Part shown: in pieces, positions 1 to 5,532 of the stretch
Position numbering within the stretch: the stretch's first letter is position 1
How the letters are laid out: every line of letters starts with the position of its first letter
Origin: an uncultured Treponema sp.
Lineage (GTDB): Bacteria; Spirochaetota; Spirochaetia; Treponematales; Treponemataceae
DNA length: 6,243 nt
Reading direction: 5' to 3'
Assembly: GCA_937902445.1 (NCBI GenBank)
Contig: CALELJ010000241.1
Location: 1 to 6,243 of the forward strand
Notes under the pieces: generated by a model
What the model saw: only the letters and a program-made list of their open reading frames with translations
Told to the model about the DNA's origin: nothing
Databases searched by the model: none
Program-made: the position numbers and the translations under genes

Positions 1-40
1 TCAGCTTTTCAAGGACTTCATCTTTTGTATAAACGGACAT
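1..40 (-). CDS. N-terminal fragment of an unidentified protein, cut by the window edge
   Basis: Thirteen codons are visible on the minus strand, reading MSVYTKDEVLEKL, with no in-frame stop before the window edge. The start is chosen because GGAGG lies 4 nt upstream of the ATG (complement of 45-49), the strongest Shine-Dalgarno in the window. The short peptide is charged and probably helical, with no visible signal peptide, but it is too short to assign a family. It lies downstream of the AEC transporter on the same strand, with an 81-bp gap containing a possible -10 box, so it may be a separate unit or receive read-through. I do not recognise the gene. Confidence 0.6.
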   Translation of the reverse strand, partial: MSVYTKDEVLEKL

Positions 41-71
41 AATTCCTCCGGACAAAATATCACTAATTTAT

Positions 72-77
72 ATTATA
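72..77 (-). promoter_or_regulatory. possible -10 box for the unidentified gene at the left edge
   Basis: The minus strand carries a perfect TATAAT here, inside a very AT-rich stretch. A start about 7 nt downstream would give a leader of roughly 25 nt that includes the GGAGG site. No convincing -35 hexamer lies 16-18 bp upstream (the sequence 17 bp upstream is CATGTA). An AT-rich chance match is therefore possible. The rest of the 41-121 gap shows no terminator hairpin. Confidence 0.35.
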
Positions 78-121
78 ATAATTGAGTGCAGAATTACATG
101 TATAAATCGGAAAAGGGAAAC

Positions 122-1054
122 TCACAGTCCCATTGATAAAATCAGGAGCACTGAGAATACTGCCAGCGCAAAAATTATCTGAAGGCTGATTGCTGCTGAT
201 GAAAATTCTATGGCCTCCTTCTTCTGTGAATATATAGAAATGAGGAAGCTTGGTGGACAGCTGAAATACATCAGTAATGAGACAAGAAGCACTCTGTTCA
301 TTCCGATTGTGGCGTTTATGGTCTTGAGGACAATGATGCAGATAATGGCCTGAATGAAAATTCTAACGAGGACGAATTTGGTTCCGCGTGAAAGAACCGT
401 GCCGTTGAAAACAAGGCCTGCGCCAATGGAAAGCAAGATCAGTGTTGTAAGTGGTGCTGTAAACATTGTGATTATTTTTGAATAGAGCCCTGCATATGTG
501 GATTCATCTATGATTTTTCCAAGACCGAGGAATGCTCCTGTGAATCCAAGTACGACGGAAATGATGAGAGGATTCTTTGCGATGGTAAGTGCAATTTCCT
601 TCTTTGACGGCTGCTCTCCATTTATGATTTTATAGCCTATGTACATGACTGTAAAACCAAACACTCCGCTGAAGATGTCCATGCTTACGATGTAATAAAG
701 ATTTTTTTCTCCCACAAGAATGGAAATCAGTGCCCATCCGAAGAGTCCGCCTTCGTAGGTTGTCAGTGCATATGGAATGTAATCCTGTATTGACCTGTCA
801 AAAAATCTTTTTAGAAGAAATCCGATTCCCCAGGCGGAGAAAAGCATGAAAAACTCAAGGCCTATGAGAAAAAGGGAATTCCTTGAATAGGTTCCGTGTA
901 TGAGTGCGTCAAAAGCCATCACCGGAAGAAGTACCGTAACACAAAGGTTTTTGATGTTCGATATTCCGCTGTCGGTGAGAATATTTCTTGAAGAAAGAAA
1001 TTTTCCAAGGGCAATGATTAAGAAAACTGGAATGATTGTCTGTAAAATTGTCAT
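122..1054 (-). CDS. AEC (auxin efflux carrier)-family membrane transporter
   Basis: This 310-residue, highly hydrophobic protein belongs to the AEC/Mem_trans permease group, judged by length, overall layout and the N-terminal pattern (residues 6-52: IIPVFLIIALGKFL, then a loop, then CVTVLLPVMAFDAL). About ten membrane segments can be placed by eye, near residues 4-20, 38-52, 60-82, 92-112, 119-141, 160-179, 195-216, 227-247, 255-275 and 286-308, with a charged cytoplasmic-type loop at 145-158. Known bacterial AEC members export or import small organic anions such as malate, but the substrate here cannot be read from sequence. The start is ATG 1054-1052; the next Met is residue 46, after the first membrane segment, so this start is secure. 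There is no Shine-Dalgarno before it. A perfect TATAAT ends 6 bp upstream, suggesting a leaderless mRNA. It appears to be monocistronic or to read into the unidentified gene at the left edge, since no terminator is visible in the 81-bp gap. Confidence 0.9.
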   Translation of the reverse strand: MTILQTIIPVFLIIALGKFLSSRNILTDSGISNIKNLCVTVLLPVMAFDALIHGTYSRNSLFLIGLEFFMLFSAWGIGFLLKRFFDRSIQDYIPYALTTYEGGLFGWALISILVGEKNLYYIVSMDIFSGVFGFTVMYIGYKIINGEQPSKKEIALTIAKNPLIISVVLGFTGAFLGLGKIIDESTYAGLYSKIITMFTAPLTTLILLSIGAGLVFNGTVLSRGTKFVLVRIFIQAIICIIVLKTINATIGMNRVLLVSLLMYFSCPPSFLISIYSQKKEAIEFSSAAISLQIIFALAVFSVLLILSMGL

Positions 1055-1060
1055 GCTTCA

Positions 1061-1087
1061 ATTATACTATCAAAAGGCCTTGTACAA
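1061..1087 (-). promoter_or_regulatory. promoter of the AEC transporter gene
   Basis: On the minus strand a perfect -10 TATAAT (1066 to 1061) is preceded by a -35-like TTGTAC (1087 to 1082) at a short 15-bp spacing. Six bases (TGAAGC) separate the -10 box from the ATG, so the usual transcription start falls on or next to the A of the start codon. The -10 box is strong; the -35 assignment is weaker. Confidence 0.6.
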
Positions 1088-1146
1088 CGAGGGTGGTCTG
1101 CAAAAATTAAGTGTATTTTATTTTTTAAAAATTTCATGAAACTCGC

Positions 1147-1175
1147 TTGACATGTTTCTGAATATTTTATATAGT
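1147..1175 (+). promoter_or_regulatory. sigma-70-type promoter of tRNA-Asp
   Basis: A consensus TTGACA (1147-1152) is followed after exactly 17 bp by TATAGT (1170-1175), a 5/6 match to the -10 consensus. The expected start is near 1182, giving a leader of about 7 nt before the mature tRNA end at 1189. This is the best promoter in the window, as expected for a stable RNA gene. Confidence 0.85.
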
Positions 1176-1188
1176 GTAACAACCTTAT

Positions 1189-1262
1189 GGGGTGTTAGCG
1201 AAGCTGGTTATCGCGCTGGCCTGTCACGCCGGAGACCACGGGTTCGAGTCCCGTACATCCCG
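1189..1262 (+). tRNA. trnD: tRNA-Asp (anticodon GTC)
   Basis: A complete 74-nt cloverleaf folds by hand. The acceptor stem GGGGTGT (1189-1195) pairs with ACATCCC (1255-1261) with one G-T wobble. The D stem is GCGA/TCGC (1198-1201/1211-1214). The anticodon stem is CTGGC/GCCGG (1216-1220/1228-1232) around loop CTGTCAC, with GTC at 1223-1225. The variable loop is AGACC, and the T arm is ACGGG-TTCGAGT-CCCGT (1238-1254). The discriminator is G (1262). G34-U35-C36, C38 and G73 are known aspartyl-tRNA synthetase identity elements, and all are present. The 3' CCA is not encoded (GAAG follows), so a CCA-adding enzyme is needed. It is a single tRNA unit with its own promoter and terminator, divergent from the AEC transporter gene. 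Confidence 0.97.
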
Positions 1263-1265
1263 AAG

Positions 1266-1299
1266 AAAGCACTTGTCAAATCGACGAGTGCTTTTTTTT
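1266..1299 (+). terminator. intrinsic terminator of tRNA-Asp
   Basis: A stem AAGCACTTGTC (1267-1277) pairs with GACGAGTGCTT (1283-1293), with one G-T wobble and a 5-nt loop (AAATC). It is followed by an unbroken run of eight T (1292-1299), the first two of which also close the stem. It begins only a few bases after the tRNA 3' end. It has no T-run on the minus strand, so it works in one direction. Its presence means the following pyrophosphatase gene needs its own promoter. Confidence 0.92.
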
Positions 1300-1341
1300 A
1301 TTTAAAGAAAGAGAATGATAGCACACAACAGTGGAACGGAG

Positions 1342-1347
1342 TATAAT
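1342..1347 (+). promoter_or_regulatory. -10 box of the pyrophosphatase gene, abutting the start codon
   Basis: A perfect TATAAT lies 7 bp before ATG 1355, within an AGTATAATT string also found before the AEC transporter gene. The predicted start is about 1354-1355. No good -35 hexamer is seen at 16-18 bp (the sequence there is around TAGCAC). The tRNA terminator just upstream makes a promoter in this gap necessary, and this is the only strong -10 candidate in it. Confidence 0.5.
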
Positions 1348-1354
1348 TCAGCAT

Positions 1355-3004
1355 ATGACAAACAAAGTATATATTATTGGACATAGAAATCCTGATACTG
1401 ACTCGGTGGTTGCGGCAACTGCCTATGCAGAACTTAAGCATCTCCTTGGAATGGATGAATACATTGCCGCCCGTGCAGGAAAACTTGCGCCTCAGACAGA
1501 ATACATATTCAAAAGATTCAAGGTGAAGCCACCGGTGTATATTCCGGATTTGATTCCTAAAACCGAATATTACATGAATGAAAAATTCGTTGCAGTGGAT
1601 CAGAACGTTTCCCTCTGGAAAGCAGTGGACAAGATGATCAGCACCAATGCTCCGGTCCTTCCTTTGATTGATTCAGACGGAACCTATAAGGGGCTTTTGA
1701 ATTACAATGCATTTGCACTCAACTCATTCAAGATTCTCAATCCAAAACGCAATGACATTTTCCTGACCAGCATAAGCCTCATTGAAAAGACATTGAACGC
1801 AACACCAATTGTTTCCTACGATGAAAATGATTACTTCAAATGTTCGATCATGGTTGCGGATGATGAGACGGAATCAACTAAAAAACTTCTCGAAGAACAT
1901 TCAAGCGAGAATATTGTCGTGGTCTGCGGAGACCGTCAGGATGTCCAGAAACTGAGCATCGAGGCAAAGGTAAAGGCACTCATTGTAACCCACGACTATG
2001 TTGTTTCAAAAGAGCTGATTGAACTTGCCAAAAAGAACCATGTCTCACTTCTCAGCGGACATGACAGCACATTGAAAACTGCCATGCTCATTGAGTATTC
2101 CTCTCCTGTAAGTTCCATGGCGGATCCAAATGTTCTCCCTGTCCATGCTACCGACACATTGCAGAAAATAAAGGCTCAGTTGAAGGACAGTCCAAGCAGA
2201 TGTCTTCCTGTTGTGGACAATGACTACAAGGTGATCGGTATCATAAGTGAAAGTGATCTTCTCCACGAGGCTAACATCCAGGTGATTCTCGTAGACCACA
2301 ATGAACCCCAGCAGGCCGTTGAAGGTATTGAAAACTATACAATCCAGGAGATCATCGACCATCACAAGATCAATACATTCTCCTCAAAGCTTCCTATCAC
2401 TTTCATAAACAAATGCGTAGGCTCAACAAGCACAATCATTGCAAACATGTACCGTGAAAGCCGTGTTTCAATTCCAAAAGAAATCGCTTCGATACTTCTT
2501 TGCGGAATCCTGAGTGATACTCTCGTCCTCCAGTCGGCAACGACGACGGAATATGATGTTGATACTGCGGAATATCTTAGCAGCATCACTGATCTCGACA
2601 TCAAGACGCTGGGCAACGACATCATCAAGAGTGGAAGTCATATTGGTGGACGTACGGCAGAAGAAGTCATCCATCAGGATATGAAGGAATATACGGAAGG
2701 CAAGTTCAAGTACAGTGTAAGTCAGATAGAAGTTGACAGTACGGTTGAAATCATCGAGCGCAAAAAGGAATTCCTTGAGCAGCTTGAAACTGAAAGAAAG
2801 GCAATGGGCGCACTTTACAGCGTGCTTCTCGTCACTGACATCACCGTGCTCAGTTCGATCATGCTGGTTGCAGGCGATCCGAAATTTGAGGAAGTGCTGA
2901 ATTTCCCTCGCCGTGACAAACACATCTACTATATGAAAGATATTGTTTCGAGAAAGAAGCAGCTGATTCCGCTCCTGTCGGAAATTACCGCAAGAGTAGA
3001 ATAG
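1355..3004 (+). CDS. ppaC: CBS/DRTGG-type manganese-dependent inorganic pyrophosphatase (family II)
   Basis: This 549-residue cytosolic enzyme is predicted to hydrolyse pyrophosphate to two phosphates, pulling biosynthetic reactions forward. The DHH catalytic half is split by a regulatory insert. The N-terminal motif GHRNPDTDS (9-17) gives metal ligands H10, D14 and D16. A CBS domain follows (about 75-125), then a DRTGG-like region (about 145-240) and a second CBS domain (about 255-305). The DHH part then resumes with VDHN (D314), DHH (335-337) and LSDT (D388). The DHHA2 domain has the D442/K444 pair and the substrate-binding SRKKQ motif (532-536). All expected catalytic residues are present, so it should be active. 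In characterised clostridial relatives the CBS pair binds adenine nucleotides, with AMP/ADP inhibiting and diadenosine polyphosphates activating. An upstream in-frame GTG (1331) would add 8 residues, but it has no Shine-Dalgarno and lies before the predicted transcription start, and the family begins close to the GH motif, so ATG 1355 is preferred. The nearest purine-rich element, GGAG at 1338-1341, is 13 nt away, too far to be ideal. Confidence 0.93.
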   Translation: MTNKVYIIGHRNPDTDSVVAATAYAELKHLLGMDEYIAARAGKLAPQTEYIFKRFKVKPPVYIPDLIPKTEYYMNEKFVAVDQNVSLWKAVDKMISTNAPVLPLIDSDGTYKGLLNYNAFALNSFKILNPKRNDIFLTSISLIEKTLNATPIVSYDENDYFKCSIMVADDETESTKKLLEEHSSENIVVVCGDRQDVQKLSIEAKVKALIVTHDYVVSKELIELAKKNHVSLLSGHDSTLKTAMLIEYSSPVSSMADPNVLPVHATDTLQKIKAQLKDSPSRCLPVVDNDYKVIGIISESDLLHEANIQVILVDHNEPQQAVEGIENYTIQEIIDHHKINTFSSKLPITFINKCVGSTSTIIANMYRESRVSIPKEIASILLCGILSDTLVLQSATTTEYDVDTAEYLSSITDLDIKTLGNDIIKSGSHIGGRTAEEVIHQDMKEYTEGKFKYSVSQIEVDSTVEIIERKKEFLEQLETERKAMGALYSVLLVTDITVLSSIMLVAGDPKFEEVLNFPRRDKHIYYMKDIVSRKKQLIPLLSEITARVE

Positions 3005-3010
3005 AAAGAA

Positions 3011-4888
3011 TTACTGTTTTTTAAAGAGTTCAATAACTTCAGAAGCAGGTAATGGACGTTCATAAAGGAATCCCTGGATATAGTCCGTGCCTGCTTTTTT
3101 TACGAGAGAATCCTGGTTTTCTGTCTCTACGCCTTCAACAAGAATCTTGAGTCCGTTGTCCTTGAATGTTTTGATCAGCGAATTGACAAGGGATGTCATC
3201 TTTTCACTTTTTTCCATCATCAGGACAAAAGAGCGGTCGATTTTTATTGTGCTGAAAGGCAGTGTGATGACATTTGCAAAATTTGAAAATCCTGTTCCAA
3301 AATCATCGAGGTAGAAAATGATGCCCTCCTTTGCAAGCTGTTCCATACGCAGTCTGATGGCCTCAAAGTTTTCGATGAAAATGCTTTCCGTGATTTCCAT
3401 TATTATGTTCTGTGGTTTGATGTTGTATTTCTTTATTGTATTAAGCACCGTGTCAACGATTGAAGGATTGGACATCTGGTGGACGGAAAAATTCACCGAG
3501 ACGGCATTTACAGTTGATTTGTTTTCACTTATGAATCTGCATATTTTCTCAAAGGTAACCTGTCCAAGGCGTTCTATATAGCCGTAGGTTTCTGCGATGG
3601 GAATGAATTCCGCAGGAGAGATGTCTCCCAGTTCCGTGCCTTTCATGCGCGACAGGGCTTCTGAGTATTTGAATTTCTTTTCTACAATGGAATAGATCGG
3701 CTGAAAGAAAACCTGGAATTGCTTTGAATCAGCGTGAAGTTCACGGTCGAGAATCTGGCAGATTGCATGCTTCCTTTTTTCCTGTGCGACAAAAATGTCA
3801 TCGCAATAGGAATATTTGATCTCCGCGCCCCTGTTCTTCATCAGAAGCTGCTGCAGGATCTCCGTAGCCTGTTCGTAAGTTTCCGCATTCTCAGGAATAC
3901 ATACACTGGCGGAAATCAGTTCAGGAGTCACGCGGAAATTTTCCTCGTGCTTCTGGCGTTCCATAAAGTCGTTGATGGTTTCCTTGACTTCATCAAGAGT
4001 CCTTGTGAGAACGGCAAGTTTCTTTGCCAGGCGGAATATTTTCCTTCCGTATGTCCTCGAAAGATCTTTTGTCAGGAGAAGCATCATCTTGTCTGTCTCG
4101 ATCTGCTTGAAATCACGAAGGTAGGTATCGTAGTTTTCAATGGAGATGACGGTCAGGCAGTATCCATGGGATTTGTTCTTCAGAAAGTTTGGAAGCTGCT
4201 TTTCCGTAAAAGCACCTGTCGCAAAATCATGGGCGATCTGTTCAGACTGGACTCCAAAGTACATGAGGATGAGAGGGGCAAAGGATGCAAGTCCCGACAT
4301 GACACTGTATGTTGAAAAAAACTGGATTGCCGTAATGCTTATGCAGATGATCGGGTAGGCAAGGAAGACTGTGAAAACTCTTCTGGAAGTAACCTTCCTG
4401 TGGATCAGTATTGTGACGATGACAGTAATAATATAGATGGAAGATGTCACGTAGGTAATGAACTTCAGGGGACCTCTTGTATATCCATTTACCGGGTCGT
4501 AATGGAAAATCCAGCCGGTTTTTACGTTCAGCAGGACAATCAGACAGTAGATCAAAAAAGGAACTGTAAGAAAGTAATGGAACTGTTTTCTATGTTTCTT
4601 GAAAGGTGATACAAAAGCATAGCAGTAGGATGCATAGGTCATCATCTGCAGTCCAATCAGCAGAAAGTAGACTTCGGCAATGAATGTGGCATAGGAAACT
4701 GAGCAGTTTGGAAAGCTTGTGATGCACTTGATCGATAGTACGTTTGTGAATGGTGCAAGAAATCCAAGGGAAGCACATAGAAAGAACCATAAGTTCCTTC
4801 TGTCTCCAAGGTAGAAAGAAGTAACCGTATTTGCGATGAGAATAAAAGCCAGAATGCAAACACATAATTCACCAAGAAGATTGTACAT
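3011..4888 (-). CDS. membrane c-di-GMP phosphodiesterase: 7-TM sensor region, degenerate GGDEF, intact EAL
   Basis: This is a 625-residue inner-membrane signalling protein. About seven membrane segments fill residues 1-213 (near 5-27, 33-52, 66-92, 104-122, 142-163, 171-191 and 195-213), forming an unassigned sensor module. Residues about 243-365 resemble a GGDEF domain, but the signature is replaced by AKKLA (288-292, within FRLAKKLAVL), so diguanylate cyclase activity is not expected. The EAL domain (about 372-625) keeps the expected metal and catalytic residues: E410-A-L with R414, N466, E498 (EITES), D528-D529 (DDFGTG), K549 (IKIDRS), E585 (VEGVET) and Q605. It should therefore cleave c-di-GMP to pGpG, probably under control of the membrane module. 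The start is ATG 4888-4886, with GAGG 7 nt upstream (complement of 4896-4899). No convincing promoter is seen in the 107-bp gap before it, although a terminator for the HPt gene lies there. It is either driven by a weak local promoter or by read-through. Its stop codon is 6 bp from that of the convergent pyrophosphatase gene. Confidence 0.93.
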   Translation of the reverse strand: MYNLLGELCVCILAFILIANTVTSFYLGDRRNLWFFLCASLGFLAPFTNVLSIKCITSFPNCSVSYATFIAEVYFLLIGLQMMTYASYCYAFVSPFKKHRKQFHYFLTVPFLIYCLIVLLNVKTGWIFHYDPVNGYTRGPLKFITYVTSSIYIITVIVTILIHRKVTSRRVFTVFLAYPIICISITAIQFFSTYSVMSGLASFAPLILMYFGVQSEQIAHDFATGAFTEKQLPNFLKNKSHGYCLTVISIENYDTYLRDFKQIETDKMMLLLTKDLSRTYGRKIFRLAKKLAVLTRTLDEVKETINDFMERQKHEENFRVTPELISASVCIPENAETYEQATEILQQLLMKNRGAEIKYSYCDDIFVAQEKRKHAICQILDRELHADSKQFQVFFQPIYSIVEKKFKYSEALSRMKGTELGDISPAEFIPIAETYGYIERLGQVTFEKICRFISENKSTVNAVSVNFSVHQMSNPSIVDTVLNTIKKYNIKPQNIIMEITESIFIENFEAIRLRMEQLAKEGIIFYLDDFGTGFSNFANVITLPFSTIKIDRSFVLMMEKSEKMTSLVNSLIKTFKDNGLKILVEGVETENQDSLVKKAGTDYIQGFLYERPLPASEVIELFKKQ

Positions 4889-4944
4889 TCAGTTTCCTCT
4901 AATATGTTTACTTGCCGGGGCTTCCATGAAAAACTGGATTCCCT

Positions 4945-4973
4945 AAAAAAAAGAAATCCAGCCAGAGAATTTC
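4945..4973 (-). terminator. intrinsic terminator after the HPt gene
   Basis: On the minus strand GAAATTC (4973-4967) pairs with GGATTTC (4959-4953), with one T-G wobble, around a 7-nt loop. Eight T follow (complement of A run 4945-4952). It sits 23 bp past the HPt stop codon. The stem is short and only moderately GC-rich, so termination may be partial, allowing some read-through into the phosphodiesterase gene. Confidence 0.7.
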
Positions 4974-4995
4974 AGTTTAAGAAAGAAGCCAGATG

Positions 4996-5346
4996 TCAGC
5001 AGTTTGAAAGGACATCAAGAAGTTTGCTCTGATAGTCCTGGATTGCGTTTATGCCTTCCGTAGCACCGCCTGTGTCACCAGCTCTAAGCTGTTCCGTGAT
5101 CTTTGCGTATGCTTCATACATAGGCTTGATGGAAAGGTTTCCCATGTTTCCTTTAAGCGTATGTGCCTTCTGGATGGCTGCATCAATGTTTCCAGCTTGA
5201 ATGTCAGGAATGATGTCCTTGTTTTTGTTGATTGAATCAGGCATCTTCCTGTACATCATTTCAAGAAGCTGTTTGTTTCCCATGAAGCGTCCCAAAGCTT
5301 CATCAATATCAACATCCATAGCAGCAAGAGTTTCACATAAATCCAT
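4996..5346 (-). CDS. stand-alone HPt (histidine phosphotransfer) protein
   Basis: This 116-residue soluble, helical protein matches a single HPt domain. It is predicted to carry a phosphoryl group between a hybrid histidine kinase receiver and another response regulator. The phospho-accepting motif is AHTLKGNMGNLSI (61-73), with H62 as the site and the expected K65-G66 after it. The helices before it (EALGRFMGNKQLLEMMYRKM, from residue 16) and after it (about 75-113) fit the four-helix bundle of the family. There is no membrane segment or kinase domain, so it must act with partners encoded elsewhere. The start is ATG 5346-5344, with AAGGGAAG 6 nt upstream. It has its own promoter, with a leader near 39 nt, and a terminator of moderate strength separates it from the phosphodiesterase gene downstream on the same strand. 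A functional link to that EAL protein is inferred from position only. Confidence 0.9.
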   Translation of the reverse strand: MDLCETLAAMDVDIDEALGRFMGNKQLLEMMYRKMPDSINKNKDIIPDIQAGNIDAAIQKAHTLKGNMGNLSIKPMYEAYAKITEQLRAGDTGGATEGINAIQDYQSKLLDVLSNC

Positions 5347-5391
5347 AATACACTTCCCTTTACTTTTTTAGCTTTTCAAGCCTATACAACC

Positions 5392-5420
5392 ATTATATAG
5401 CATAAAATGCCGGCAGACAA
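5392..5420 (-). promoter_or_regulatory. promoter of the HPt gene
   Basis: On the minus strand TTGTCT (5420 to 5415, 4/6 to consensus) is followed after exactly 17 bp by a perfect TATAAT (5397 to 5392). The expected start is near 5385, giving a leader of about 39 nt that contains the AAGGGAAG Shine-Dalgarno. The -35 element lies directly beside the inverted repeat at 5428-5466. Confidence 0.75.
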
Positions 5421-5427
5421 TTTTTTT

Positions 5428-5466
5428 GCAATTTTTGTTCAGAATCGGGCAATGTCCAAAAATTGC
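5428..5466. repeat. perfect 10-bp inverted repeat between divergent promoters
   Basis: GCAATTTTTG (5428-5437) is repeated as its exact complement CAAAAATTGC (5457-5466) across a 19-bp spacer. T7 runs (5421-5427 and 5467-5473) flank the repeat. The right arm overlaps the putative -35 of the ABC ATPase gene, and the left arm ends 7 bp from the HPt -35. It could be an operator, a bent-DNA element or, read on the plus strand, a hairpin followed by T7. This is the main structure in the 186-bp non-coding region 5347-5532. Confidence 0.6.
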
Positions 5467-5491
5467 TTTTTTTCAGGATACCATATATTAT
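5463..5491 (+). promoter_or_regulatory. probable promoter of the ABC transporter ATPase gene
   Basis: TTGCTT (5463-5468, 3/6 to consensus) is followed after 17 bp by TATTAT (5486-5491, 5/6). The expected start is near 5498, leaving a leader of about 35 nt with AGGGG (5519-5523) and AGGA (5525-5528) before ATG 5533. A second AT-rich box (TATATA, about 5500-5505) could serve instead, so the exact hexamers are uncertain. Confidence 0.5.
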
Positions 5492-5532
5492 TCTTCCATA
5501 TATAAAAGAAAATCTTAAAGGGGTAGGATAAA

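Noticed and set aside
900..1139. 79-codon plus-strand frame overlapping the 5' end of the AEC transporter gene
   Set aside because: It is antisense to the transporter for most of its length and runs over that gene's promoter. No Shine-Dalgarno or family resemblance is visible.
1245..1262. tRNA 3' end as a possible integration (att) site
   Set aside because: No integrase gene, no second copy of the tRNA end and no foreign-looking genes are visible next to it in this window.
1152..1346. 64-codon open frame across the tRNA and terminator
   Set aside because: It translates through a perfect tRNA-Asp and its terminator and starts inside the tRNA promoter, so it is not a real gene.
1331..1354. 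GTG at 1331 as the pyrophosphatase start
   Set aside because: There is no Shine-Dalgarno before it, the TATAAT box lies downstream of it, and the eight added residues do not resemble the family N-terminus.
2468..2923. 151-codon open frame on the minus strand, opposite the pyrophosphatase gene
   Set aside because: It is antisense to the DHH/DHHA2 catalytic part of a well-supported gene, with no family features, so it is a shadow frame.
3734..4315. 193-codon open frame on the plus strand, opposite the phosphodiesterase gene
   Set aside because: It lies wholly antisense to a strongly supported EAL/GGDEF-like gene, has no recognisable domain, and reads as the complement of conserved coding sequence.
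4889..4944. Promoter for the phosphodiesterase gene (TTTTTC, 17 bp, TAAACA, or CATATT/TATTAG nearer the start)
   Set aside because: The first pair matches the -10 consensus poorly. The second would put the transcript start at or inside the Shine-Dalgarno. Neither is strong enough to annotate.
5347..5532. Riboswitch or structured leader before the HPt or ABC genes
   Set aside because: The predicted leaders are only about 35-39 nt, too short for known riboswitch classes, and no conserved aptamer motif is seen.
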